DNA of 64,000 nt from Acidovorax sp. KKS102 (lineage in GTDB: Bacteria > Pseudomonadota > Gammaproteobacteria > Burkholderiales > Burkholderiaceae_C). The notes under the pieces were generated by a model. That model ran no database searches. It was not told the origin of the DNA and worked only from the letters and a program-made list of their open reading frames with translations. The stretch is from the NCBI RefSeq assembly GCF_000302535.1, contig NC_018708.1, forward strand, positions 744,001 through 808,000, read 5' to 3'. The position numbers and the translations under genes are program-made. This document shows positions 8,468 through 15,943 of the stretch, piece after piece. Positions within the stretch are counted from its first letter, which is position 1; every line of letters begins with the position of its first letter.

Positions 8468-9265
8468 ATGTCGGTAGAGGTTGAAACGCAAGGTGGTGTC
8501 ACGCTGGTGACATTGCGCCGGCCTGGCGTGCGCAACGCCGTCGATGCCGGGACCGCCCACGCGCTGCACGCTGCCTTTGTGGCCTTTGAGCAAGACGACA
8601 GTGCCCATGTGGCGGTGTTCCAGGGGGCTGGCGGGCATTTCTGCGCGGGCTGGGACCTGCAATCGGGCGCGCGTTTGCTGGCCGACGGCGTCACCCCTGA
8701 GGCGCTCGCAGACACGCTGGACTTCACGGCCGATACCGTCCACCCGCCCGGGCCCATGGGGCCCAGCCGTCTGCAGTTGTCCAAGCCGGTGATCGCGGCC
8801 ATCGAAGGCGCGGCGGTGGCGGGCGGCATGGAGCTGGCGCTGTGGTGCGACCTGCGCGTGATGGCAGAGGACGCGTACATGGGCGTGTTCTGCCGCCGCT
8901 TTGGCGTACCTCTGATTGATGGCGGCACCGTGCGGCTGCCGCGCCTGGTGGGCCTGTCGCATGCGCTGGACTTGATCCTGACCGGTCGCAAGGTCGAGGC
9001 CGACGAGGCCCTGCGCATGGGCCTGTGCAATCGCGTGGTGCCCACTGGGCAGGCGCTGGAAGCCGCCCTGGCGCTGGCCCACCAGCTGGCCGCCTTTCCG
9101 CAGCCCACCTTGCGTGCCGACCGTGCCAGCGCGCTGGCCGCCGAGGGCTTGCCCCTGCAGCAGGCGCTGCTGCGGGAGTGGGCGGGTGGCCGGGAATGCC
9201 TGGCCGAGGCGCTGCGCGGAGCCTCGCGTTTTGCGGCCGGGCAAGGGCGCCACGGCGAGTTCTGA
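8468..9265 (+). CDS. Crotonase-family protein (enoyl-CoA hydratase/isomerase-like)
   Basis: Acts on a CoA thioester in the cytoplasm; 265 aa, normal for the family. The oxyanion-hole segment GAGGHFCAGWDL is at about residues 55-66 and AIEGAAVAGGMELALWCDL at about 115-133. The first catalytic Glu position (GGMEL) is kept, but in the second (canonical FGxPE) it reads FGVPLIDGGT, so the second Glu is missing and true hydratase activity is doubtful. The start is the ATG at 8468 after CAGGAGAC. It is divergent from the Liv-type transport operon with the shared palindrome between. Confidence 0.9.
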   Translation: MSVEVETQGGVTLVTLRRPGVRNAVDAGTAHALHAAFVAFEQDDSAHVAVFQGAGGHFCAGWDLQSGARLLADGVTPEALADTLDFTADTVHPPGPMGPSRLQLSKPVIAAIEGAAVAGGMELALWCDLRVMAEDAYMGVFCRRFGVPLIDGGTVRLPRLVGLSHALDLILTGRKVEADEALRMGLCNRVVPTGQALEAALALAHQLAAFPQPTLRADRASALAAEGLPLQQALLREWAGGRECLAEALRGASRFAAGQGRHGEF

Positions 9266-9280
9266 GCCAAAATGGGCGCA

Positions 9281-9322
9281 GGTGCTGGTGTATCAAGCGC
9301 CAGCAGCTATAAAAACAGGAGT
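9281..9322 (+). repeat. Hairpin repeat (AGCTAT family), copy 1
   Basis: GGTGCTGGTGTATCAAGCGC followed by CAGCAGCTATAAAAACAGGA. A member of the ~45-bp dispersed family also seen near 14304, 14691, 26771, 28459, 38180, 44531, 53773, 55194 and 60318. Typical parts: an AGCGC/GCGCT pair around 8-10 bases, then AGCTAT, an A-rich run and AGGAGC. Confidence 0.7.
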
Positions 9323-9372
9323 CATCGGTCTCCGGCAGGCGCAACGCCCCGCCGGGCCGCCCACAGCACACC

Positions 9373-9858
9373 ATGAGCAAAACCATTCCCTCCCAGCCCC
9401 AGGCTTTCGAGCCCGAGTTCATTGCCGGGCTCAAGTCCATCTTTGAAGAAAAAATCGTGTTCAACCAGGTTCTGGGGCTCAAGATCACCGCCCTGGCGCC
9501 TGACGGCGTGGTGGGCCGCATCGACATGAAGCCCGACCTGGTGGGCCACTACGCCTACAACCGCATCCACGGCGGCGTGATCAGCGCTGGGCTCGACGCC
9601 ATGGGTGGGCTGGCCGTGATGGCCGCGATTGGCGCCAAGCACCTGGACGAGCCGCCCGAGCAGCGCCTGCACCGCTTTTCCAAGCTGGGCACCATCGACC
9701 TGCGCATCGACTACCTGCGCCCCGGCATTGGCAGCCACTTCGAACTGCGCGCGCAGGTGCTGCGCCTGGGCTCCCGTGTTGCCACCACGCGCATGGAGTT
9801 TCTCGGGCCAGACGGGCAGATCATGTCGGCGGGGGCGGCGGCCTACATCGTGTCCTGA
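9373..9858 (+). CDS. Hotdog acyl-CoA thioesterase, YigI-like
   Basis: 161 aa hotdog-fold protein. RIHGGVISAGLDAMGG (about residues 61-76) carries the HGG motif and active-site region of PaaI/YigI thioesterases, and RFSKLGTIDLRIDYLRPG closely matches the wording of Escherichia coli YigI (MGTIDLRVDYLRPG), a medium/long-chain acyl-CoA thioesterase. It lies downstream of the crotonase, separated by a repeat copy. It probably recycles CoA from the same acyl-CoA pool; substrate not determinable from sequence. Confidence 0.9.
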   Translation: MSKTIPSQPQAFEPEFIAGLKSIFEEKIVFNQVLGLKITALAPDGVVGRIDMKPDLVGHYAYNRIHGGVISAGLDAMGGLAVMAAIGAKHLDEPPEQRLHRFSKLGTIDLRIDYLRPGIGSHFELRAQVLRLGSRVATTRMEFLGPDGQIMSAGAAAYIVS

Positions 9859-9876
9859 CGCGTGCGCCGCAGGATG

Positions 9877-10150
9877 TAAGAGCCTGTTTACGATCTCGCA
9901 GGGGATCGCGTTGGAGCGCAATCGGAATGAGTGGATGCCTCGGGTGCGCCGCATGGGCTGATGCCCATGCAAGTAACCGGGGCGTTCAATCACCCGATTT
10001 CGCTCCAACCCTCCGGGCAGTGGCCTTTGCGGGCGGTCTGCAGCGTTGCGGCGCTTGTGGATAGCCAAGCTATCCACTGCGCACCGCGCCTTGCATCCCA
10101 TCCCGCAAAGACCGCTGCGCGACCCCTGGGAGATCGTAAACAGGCTCTTA
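9877..10150. mobile_element. MITE-like element with 21-bp perfect terminal inverted repeats
   Basis: Fills the gene-free gap between the thioesterase and the bactofilin. The ends are perfect inverted repeats of 21 bp (9877-9897 and 10130-10150, beginning TAAGAGCCTGTTTACG), extending imperfectly to about 35 bp. If the outer TA is excluded, each end is flanked by TA, the target duplication expected of a TA-specific transposase. The inside holds further perfect inverted repeats: GTTGGAGCG (9910-9918/10001-10009), GCATGGGC (9951-9970), CTTTGCGGG (10025-10033/10102-10110) and GTGGATAGC (10057-10077). No plausible coding sequence. Confidence 0.8.
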
Positions 10151-10278
10151 CGGATGTGTGATCCCGCAAGCCCTGCAAGCGCATGCAACCATCGAACCGT
10201 TTGGTTACGGTTCTTGCGTAACGAGGGCATTTTTTTGCGCGCCGCAAACCTAGCATGGCCTCTTTTCAAGGAGATCTG

Positions 10279-10839
10279 ATGGCCGTGCAAAACCCCTTCT
10301 TTGGCAAGCGTGAACCCGAATCGTTCCAACCCCGCAGCAGCACCACCTCAGGCTCCGTATTGGGGAGCAATGCGGTGAACAACGGTGCCGCATCGGCACA
10401 GCCGGTGCCCCCAGCGGCAGCCCCCAGGCCCAGCAGCGCCAGCGACAGCTCGGGCAGCAAGCTCACGGTGGGCCCCAACATCAAGCTCAAGGGCGTGGAG
10501 ATCACCGACTGCGACACCCTCGTGGTCGAGGGCACCGTCGAGGCCACGATGGACTCGCGCGTGATCCAGATTTCGGAGAACGGAGCGTTCAAGGGCTCGG
10601 CCGAGATCGACATTGCCGAGATTCACGGCGAGTTCAACGGCACGCTCACCGTGCGGCAGAAGCTCGTGATCTACAGCTCGGGCAAGGTCAATGGCAAGAT
10701 CCGCTACGGCAAGCTCGTGGTGGAAGAGGGCGGCCAGCTGGCGGGTGAGATCGAGGCTGGGTTTTCTACCTCCTCGTCCAGCAGTGCACAGCGCGCCGCA
10801 GCGCCATTGAGGGCAGAGCCCGCCGCGTTGGCGGCTTGA
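10279..10839 (+). CDS. Bactofilin family cytoskeletal protein
   Basis: 186 aa. A disordered Ser/Ala/Pro-rich N-terminus (about residues 1-65) is followed by the bactofilin beta-helix domain (DUF583), seen as short repeats such as GVEITDCDTLVVEGTVEA, ISENGAFKGSAEIDIAEIHGEFNG and YSSGKVNGKIRYGKLVVEEGGQLAG, then a variable Ala/Ser-rich tail. Bactofilins polymerise without nucleotide and scaffold cell-shape or polarity functions at the membrane. The start is at 10279 after AAGGAG. The neighbours give no clue to its specific role. Confidence 0.93.
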   Translation: MAVQNPFFGKREPESFQPRSSTTSGSVLGSNAVNNGAASAQPVPPAAAPRPSSASDSSGSKLTVGPNIKLKGVEITDCDTLVVEGTVEATMDSRVIQISENGAFKGSAEIDIAEIHGEFNGTLTVRQKLVIYSSGKVNGKIRYGKLVVEEGGQLAGEIEAGFSTSSSSSAQRAAAPLRAEPAALAA

Positions 10840-10912
10840 TCCAAGCCCTGGACCGTTGCACGGGCGGGCGCCGCCCGGCGCGGCCCACCCACCTGGGCTG
10901 CTACTAATTCGC

Positions 10913-11335
10913 TCACGCAGGCGCGTTGTGCTTCGGCACCGGGCGCGGCCTGCCCTGGTGGTCGATGGCCACGTACGTCAGGCGCGCCTCGGTCACTTTC
11001 ACATACTGCCCCTGGGCGGAAAAACGCTCGGCATACACCTCCACCTCCACGGTGACTGAGGTGTTGCCCACCCGCGTGATGGCCGAGAAGAACGACAGGA
11101 TGTCGCCCACGCGCACGGGCTGCTTGAAGATGAATTCATTGACCGCCACCGTGGCCATGCGACCCTGGATGTAGCGCGCGGGCAGCACGGAGCCCGCCAA
11201 GTCCACCTGCGCCATCACCCATCCGCCAAAGATGTCGCCATTGCCGTTGGTGTCGGCGGGCATGGGGATGACCTTGAGCACCAGTTCCTTGTCGGTGGGC
11301 AATGCGGCGGGTGGTGGGCTGAAAACAGCAGACAT
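10913..11335 (-). CDS. yciA: Acyl-CoA thioesterase YciA
   Basis: 140 aa hotdog thioesterase hydrolysing acyl-CoAs. The diagnostic stretch MPADTNGNGDIFGGWVMAQ (about residues 25-43) contains the catalytic Asn/Asp region and matches YciA/BACH enzymes almost word for word; ARLTYVAIDHQGRPRPVP is the typical C-terminus. The start at 11335 (MSAVFSPPP) was preferred to one 27 codons upstream that lacks family similarity. Transcribed convergently to the bactofilin gene. Confidence 0.94.
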   Translation of the reverse strand: MSAVFSPPPAALPTDKELVLKVIPMPADTNGNGDIFGGWVMAQVDLAGSVLPARYIQGRMATVAVNEFIFKQPVRVGDILSFFSAITRVGNTSVTVEVEVYAERFSAQGQYVKVTEARLTYVAIDHQGRPRPVPKHNAPA

Positions 11336-11463
11336 GGGCACAATCTCGGTTGGGGCTGAGCCAATCCTTGGGGAAACCGGTGGTTTCACCAGGCCTTGCG
11401 CCCCGAGAAAAACCACCTGGGCATCAGCCAGGTCGGTAAAAACAACAACCGGAATTGTCCCCC

Positions 11464-13308
11464 ATGCGCCACCACGGCGAAACTGCCCCCACCGCTGCCG
11501 GTGCCACTGCCAGTGGCACGGCCGCCAGCCCCGCGCCGGTCCAGTCGGACTGGGCCACCCTGCACCGATTGCTGCCCTACCTGTGGCAATACAAGTGGCG
11601 CGTGATCGCCGCCATCGTCTTCATGGTGGGCGCCAAGTTCGCCAACGTGGGCGTACCCATCCTGCTTAAGACGCTGGTCGATGCCATGAGCCTGAAGCCG
11701 GGTGACCCCACCGCGCTGCTGGTGGTGCCCGTGGGGCTGCTGGTGGCCTATGGCGCGCTGCGGTTGTCCACCTCGCTGTTCACCGAGCTGCGCGAGCTGG
11801 TGTTTGCCAAGGCCACCCAGGGCGCGGCGCGCTCGATTGCGCTGCAGACCTTTGAGCACCTGCATGCCCTGAGCCTGCGCTTTCACCTGGAGCGGCAGAC
11901 CGGCGGCATGACGCGCGACATCGAGCGCGGTGTGCGCGGCATCGAGTCGCTGATCTCCTTCACCCTGTTCAACGTGGTGGCCACGCTGGTCGAGGTGGTG
12001 CTGGTGCTGTCGGTGCTGGCCATCAAGTTCGACGCCTGGTTTGCGTGGATCACGCTGGCGGCGTTGGCGCTGTACATCACCTTCACGGTGCTGGTGACCG
12101 AGTGGCGGACCCAGTTCCGCCGCGAGGCCAACGAGTTCGACTCGGCCGCGCATTCCAAGGCCGTGGATTCGCTGCTCAACTACGAGACGGTGAAGTACTT
12201 CAACAACGAAGGCTTTGAGGCCCGCCGCTACGACGAAAGCCTGGAGCGCCTGCGCCGTGCGCGCCTGAAGAGCCAGACCACGCTGTCCATGCTCAACACC
12301 GGCCAGCAGCTCATCATTGCCGTGGGCTTGGTGGCCATGCTGTGGCGCGCCACGCAGGGCGTGGTCGATGGCCGCATGACGCTGGGCGACCTGGTCATGG
12401 TCAACGCGTTCATGATCCAGCTCTACATCCCGCTCAACTTCCTGGGGGTGATCTACCGCGAGATCAAGCAAAGCCTCACCGACCTGGACAAGATGTTCAC
12501 GCTGATGGACAAGGAGCGCGAGGTGGCCGATGCCCCCGGCGCCCAGCCGCTGGCAGGGTTGGACCAGCCCACCGTGCGCTTCGAGGACGTGGTGTTTGCG
12601 TATGACCCCAAGGGCGGGCGCACCATCCTGCAGGGCATCAGCTTCGAGATTCCGGCGGGCAAGACGGTGGCAGTGGTCGGGCCCTCGGGCTCGGGCAAAA
12701 GCACGCTGGCGCGGCTGCTGTTCCGCTTCTACGACATCCAGCGAGGCCGCATCACCATTGCGGGGCAGGAGATCCGCAGCGTGACGCAGGCCAGCGTGCG
12801 CCAGGCCATTGGCATCGTGCCGCAGGACACCGTGCTGTTCAACGACACCGTGGCCTACAACATTGCCTACGGCCGCCCCGGTGCCACGCAGGACGAGATC
12901 GAAGCCGCTGCCCGCGCCGCGCGCATCCACGACTTCATCGCCAGCACGCCCAAGGGTTACGCCACCATGGTGGGCGAGCGGGGGCTCAAGCTCTCGGGCG
13001 GCGAAAAGCAGCGCGTGGCGATAGCGCGCACGTTGCTCAAGAACCCGCCCATCCTGATCTTTGACGAAGCCACCAGCGCGCTGGACTCCGCCAACGAGCG
13101 CGCCATCCAGGCCGAGCTGCAGGGCGTGGCGCAGAACAAGACCACGCTGGTGATTGCCCACCGCCTGTCCACGGTGGTGGAAGCGCACGAGATCCTGGTC
13201 ATGGACGCGGGCCGCATCATCGAACGCGGCACGCACGCGCAGCTGCTGGCCTTGGGGGGCCGCTACGCGAGCATGTGGTCCCTCCAGCAAAGCGATGCCT
13301 CCGCTTGA
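11464..13308 (+). CDS. ATM1-type ABC exporter (AtmA-like), fused permease and ATPase
   Basis: 614 aa half-transporter: a six-helix ABC transmembrane domain (about residues 35-320) followed by an ATPase domain with Walker [10 protein letters not shown]-loop VPQDTVLFNDT, signature LSGGEKQR and Walker B ILIFDEATSALD. The wording SLLNYETVKYFNNEGFEARRYDESL and FNDTVAYNIAYGRP is typical of the ATM1/HMT1 group, which exports glutathione conjugates, metal-glutathione complexes or a sulfur species for Fe-S cluster or metal homeostasis. The start is the ATG at 11464; a TTG three codons earlier is possible. No clear Shine-Dalgarno. Confidence 0.93.
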   Translation: MRHHGETAPTAAGATASGTAASPAPVQSDWATLHRLLPYLWQYKWRVIAAIVFMVGAKFANVGVPILLKTLVDAMSLKPGDPTALLVVPVGLLVAYGALRLSTSLFTELRELVFAKATQGAARSIALQTFEHLHALSLRFHLERQTGGMTRDIERGVRGIESLISFTLFNVVATLVEVVLVLSVLAIKFDAWFAWITLAALALYITFTVLVTEWRTQFRREANEFDSAAHSKAVDSLLNYETVKYFNNEGFEARRYDESLERLRRARLKSQTTLSMLNTGQQLIIAVGLVAMLWRATQGVVDGRMTLGDLVMVNAFMIQLYIPLNFLGVIYREIKQSLTDLDKMFTLMDKEREVADAPGAQPLAGLDQPTVRFEDVVFAYDPKGGRTILQGISFEIPAGKTVAVVGPSGSGKSTLARLLFRFYDIQRGRITIAGQEIRSVTQASVRQAIGIVPQDTVLFNDTVAYNIAYGRPGATQDEIEAAARAARIHDFIASTPKGYATMVGERGLKLSGGEKQRVAIARTLLKNPPILIFDEATSALDSANERAIQAELQGVAQNKTTLVIAHRLSTVVEAHEILVMDAGRIIERGTHAQLLALGGRYASMWSLQQSDASA

Positions 13309-13351
13309 ACCGCGTCTTTCTCTCTTTCATTTGTTTCGCGATTTGTCATCC

Positions 13352-14284
13352 ATGAAGCCCGTCCTTCTCGCCCTCATGTTTTTGTCTGAAGAGCACATCG
13401 CCCAGATGGCCCAGACCTTTGAAGTGATCTACGCCCCTGACGCGCCGCAGGCCGCCGCTGCCATCGCGCAGCACGGCAGCCGCGTGCGGGTCGTGCTCAC
13501 CATCGGCTCGGTGGGCCTGAGCCCGGCGCAGATCGATGCGCTGCCCGCGCTCACCCTCATCTGCGCACTGGGCGCAGGCTACGAGAACGTGGCGGTGGCC
13601 CATGCCAAGGCGCGCGGCATTGTGGTGGCCACCGGTGCAGGCACCAACGACGACTGCGTGGCCGACCACACCTGGGGCCTGCTGATTGCCGCACAGCGCC
13701 GCATCCTGCCGCTGGACAAGGCCACCCGCGCAGGCATCTGGCGCACCGCTTTGCCGCTGCCCCCCAATGTGTCGCACAAGCGCCTGGGCATCATCGGCCT
13801 GGGCACCATTGGCAAGAAGATTGCGCAGCGCGCCCTGGGCTTCGAGATCGAGGTGGGCTACCACAACCGCAGCGCCCGCACCGATGTGCCTTACCGCTAC
13901 TTTGCCGATGTGGCAGCGCTGGTCGAGTGGGCAGACTTTCTTGTCATCGCCACGCCTGGGGGGGCGGGTACCAAGCATCTGGTCAACGCAGATGTGTTGA
14001 ATGCGCTGGGCCCGCGTGGCGTGGTGGTCAACATCGCGCGCGGCAGCGTGATCGACACCGCTGCCCTGGCCGCAGCCCTGCGCGAAGGCCGCATAGCCGC
14101 AGCGGGCCTGGATGTGTACGAGAGCGAGCCCGCGCCCCCGGCCGAGCTGCTGGACCTGGACAACGTGGTGCTCACACCGCACGTGGCGGGCTGGTCGCCC
14201 GAGGCCGTGCAGGCCTCGGTAGACCGGTTCATGGAGAACGCCCGGCGCCACCTGGCGGGCGAGGCACCGGTCACGCCGGTGTGA
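13352..14284 (+). CDS. D-isomer-specific 2-hydroxyacid dehydrogenase (glyoxylate/hydroxypyruvate reductase-like)
   Basis: 310 aa NAD(P)-dependent reductase of 2-oxoacids. The Rossmann motif GIIGLGTIGKKIAQRALGF is at about residue 146, the catalytic Arg sits in VVVNIARGSVID, Glu in GLDVYESEP and His in VVLTPHVAGWSPE. The start is at 13352 (MKPVLLALMFLSEEH), 43 bp behind the exporter stop. The motif wording is closest to GhrB/GyaR-type enzymes, but the substrate cannot be fixed. Confidence 0.93.
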   Translation: MKPVLLALMFLSEEHIAQMAQTFEVIYAPDAPQAAAAIAQHGSRVRVVLTIGSVGLSPAQIDALPALTLICALGAGYENVAVAHAKARGIVVATGAGTNDDCVADHTWGLLIAAQRRILPLDKATRAGIWRTALPLPPNVSHKRLGIIGLGTIGKKIAQRALGFEIEVGYHNRSARTDVPYRYFADVAALVEWADFLVIATPGGAGTKHLVNADVLNALGPRGVVVNIARGSVIDTAALAAALREGRIAAAGLDVYESEPAPPAELLDLDNVVLTPHVAGWSPEAVQASVDRFMENARRHLAGEAPVTPV

Positions 14285-14303
14285 TGGGTTTCAGGTATTT
14301 CAG

Positions 14304-14352
14304 GCCGCTAGCGCAGGTGGAATATTCGCTTGTAGCTATTGAATCAGGAGCA
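14304..14352 (+). repeat. Hairpin repeat (AGCTAT family), copy 2, provides a ribosome-binding site
   Basis: CCGCTAGCGCAGGTGGAATA, then TTCGCTTGTAGCTATTGAAT and CAGGAGCA. The AGGAG at its 3' end (14346-14350) lies 7 bases before the ATG of the MazG-like gene and looks like the Shine-Dalgarno actually used. Confidence 0.7.
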
Positions 14353-14357
14353 ATGGA

Positions 14358-14690
14358 ATGTCTGTCGATCTGACGGCGCTGCAGGCCCGGTTGCGCGCAT
14401 TTGCGGCAGAGCGGCAGTGGCAGCCGTTCCACACCCCCAAGAACCTGGCAATGGCGCTGATGGTCGAGGCGGCCGAGCTGGCCGAGATCTTTCAGTGGAT
14501 GACGCCGGAGCAGTCGCTCGCCGTGCGTGAGGACCCGGCGCTGAAGGAGCCCATTGCCGATGAGGTGGCCGACGTGCTGCTGTACCTGCTGCAGCTCGCG
14601 GACCACGCGGGCGTGGACCTGGCCGAGGCAGTGGAGCACAAGCTGCGCAAAAACGCGGTCAAGCACCCAGTTCCCGATGATTTGAAGTGA
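14358..14690 (+). CDS. MazG-like nucleotide pyrophosphohydrolase (RS21-C6/dCTPase type)
   Basis: 110 aa all-helical NTP pyrophosphatase. The Mg-binding motifs ExxE (EAAELAEIFQW, about residues 37-47) and ExxD (EVADVLLYLLQLAD, about 70-83) are intact; the NLAMALMVEAAEL and KNAVKHP wording fits the dimeric RS21-C6/MazG-like family that removes non-canonical nucleotides such as modified dCTP. The gene is framed by two copies of the hairpin repeat, the upstream one giving its ribosome-binding site. Confidence 0.92.
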   Translation: MSVDLTALQARLRAFAAERQWQPFHTPKNLAMALMVEAAELAEIFQWMTPEQSLAVREDPALKEPIADEVADVLLYLLQLADHAGVDLAEAVEHKLRKNAVKHPVPDDLK

Positions 14691-14742
14691 AAGCGGCCGG
14701 TAGCGCTAGTGCAATATGCATTAGGTGCTATCAAATGAATAG
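14691..14742 (+). repeat. Hairpin repeat (AGCTAT family), copy 3
   Basis: Starts directly after the MazG-like stop codon: GCGGCCGGTAGCGCTAGTGC, AATATGCATTAGGTGCTATC, AAATGAATAG. Very close to the copy inside dapF (60318-60368), sharing GGCCGGTAGCGCTAG and AATATGC. Confidence 0.7.
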
Positions 14743-14789
14743 TGAAATCGCGGGCGCTTCCCCAGCTGTCGCTTTCGCGCCCACCCAGC

Positions 14790-14812
14790 AAAAAGCCCCG
14801 CCATGGCGGGGC
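14790..14812 (-). terminator. Rho-independent terminator after the TRAP operon
   Basis: GCCCCGCC-AT-GGCGGGGC (14795-14812); on the minus strand the stem is followed by TTTTT, on the plus strand by TTT. It ends the dctP-type operon and may act in both directions for the convergent MazG-like gene. Confidence 0.85.
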
Positions 14813-14868
14813 TTTGGCAAACACCGGGCGACTGTCGCGCACCGGTAACGGACGGACCCACTCAAGGG

Positions 14869-15906
14869 TCACTTCTTGCGTGCAGCAATGGCCTTCTCGG
14901 CAGAGCCCACGAGGTCGGCGCCGATCTGGCCCTTCCACTTTTCGTACACGGGGCGCGTGGCCTTCACGAACGCGTCGCGCTCGGCGGCGGACAGCTGCGT
15001 GACGGTCACGCCGTTGGCCGCGATTTCCTTGAGCAGGGGCTTGTCGGCCTCGACCATGCCTTTGCGGGCAATAGCGATTTCTTCCTTGCCGGCGTCGATG
15101 GCGGCCTGCTTCACGATCTCACGGTCCGCAGGGGTCCATGAAGCCCAGATGTCCTTGTTCACCACGAACACCAGCGGGTCGTTCACGTAGCCCCACATGG
15201 TGATGTGCTTCTGAGCCACGGTGTGCAGCTTGGCTGCCTGATACACGGCGATGGGGTTCTCCTGGCCGTCCACGGCGCCGCTGGCAAACGCGGGCTGTGC
15301 ATCGGCCCAGCTCATCTGCGTGGGGTTGGCGCCCAGCGCGGTGAAGGTGTCCAGGAACAGGGGCGAGCCCACAACGCGGATCTTCAGGCCCTTGAGGTCG
15401 GCAGGGCTCTTGATGGCCAGCTTGGAGTTGGAGATTTCGCGGTAGCCGTTTTCACCCCAGGCGAGGGGCACGACGCCTGCCTTATCCAGCGTGGTGAAGA
15501 TCTGCTTGCCCACATCACCCTGCGTCACCGCGTCCACAGCGGCGTAGTCAGGGAACAGGAAGGGCAGGGAGAACAGGTTGAGCTGCTTGACCTGGGGCGA
15601 CCAGTTGATGGTGGAGCCCACGGCCATGTCGATCACGCCCTGGCGCAGCGCGCTGAACTCGCGCGTCTGGTCGCCCTGGATCAGCGACACGCCGGGGTAG
15701 AGCTTGATGTTGATGCGGCCATTGGTGCGCTCGCGCACCTTGTTGGCCCACAGCTCGCCGCCCTTGCCCCAGGGGAAGGCCGTGCCCAGCACCAGCGACA
15801 TGCGGTATTCGCTCTTGTACGCGGTTTGCGCGATGGCAGCCGGTGCAGTGAAGGCAAGGGCAGCGGCAGCGGCCACGGCCGAAGTGAGGAAGGTGCGCAG
15901 TTTCAT
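14869..15906 (-). CDS. TRAP transporter periplasmic solute-binding protein (DctP family)
   Basis: 345 aa receptor with a Sec signal peptide (cleavage after about residue 26, AIAQTA). The DctP family pattern is present: KVRERTNGRINIKLYPG, the conserved Arg region in ADLKGLKIRVVGSP that binds the ligand carboxylate, and FASGAVDGQENPIAVY. SD AGGAGA precedes the ATG at 15906. It is the last gene of a dctQ-dctM-dctP operon, whereas dctP usually comes first. Ligand unknown, probably an organic acid. Confidence 0.94.
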   Translation of the reverse strand: MKLRTFLTSAVAAAAALAFTAPAAIAQTAYKSEYRMSLVLGTAFPWGKGGELWANKVRERTNGRINIKLYPGVSLIQGDQTREFSALRQGVIDMAVGSTINWSPQVKQLNLFSLPFLFPDYAAVDAVTQGDVGKQIFTTLDKAGVVPLAWGENGYREISNSKLAIKSPADLKGLKIRVVGSPLFLDTFTALGANPTQMSWADAQPAFASGAVDGQENPIAVYQAAKLHTVAQKHITMWGYVNDPLVFVVNKDIWASWTPADREIVKQAAIDAGKEEIAIARKGMVEADKPLLKEIAANGVTVTQLSAAERDAFVKATRPVYEKWKGQIGADLVGSAEKAIAARKK

Positions 15907-15943
15907 TGTTTCAGTCTCCTGGTTAGAAATTCATCAAAAGAGG

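Noticed and set aside
7304-9253. 649-aa open frame extending the LivH-like gene
   Set aside because: The extension is antisense to the crotonase gene and lacks similarity; the GTG at 8179 with GGAGAG gives exact LivH length.
9931-10161. Small reading frames inside the MITE-like element
   Set aside because: They have no ribosome site and coincide with inverted repeats that constrain the sequence.
11386-13290. 634-aa open frame antisense to the ABC exporter
   Set aside because: The composition (His/Arg/Gln-rich) is typical of a shadow frame, and the opposite strand has an intact ATM1-type gene.
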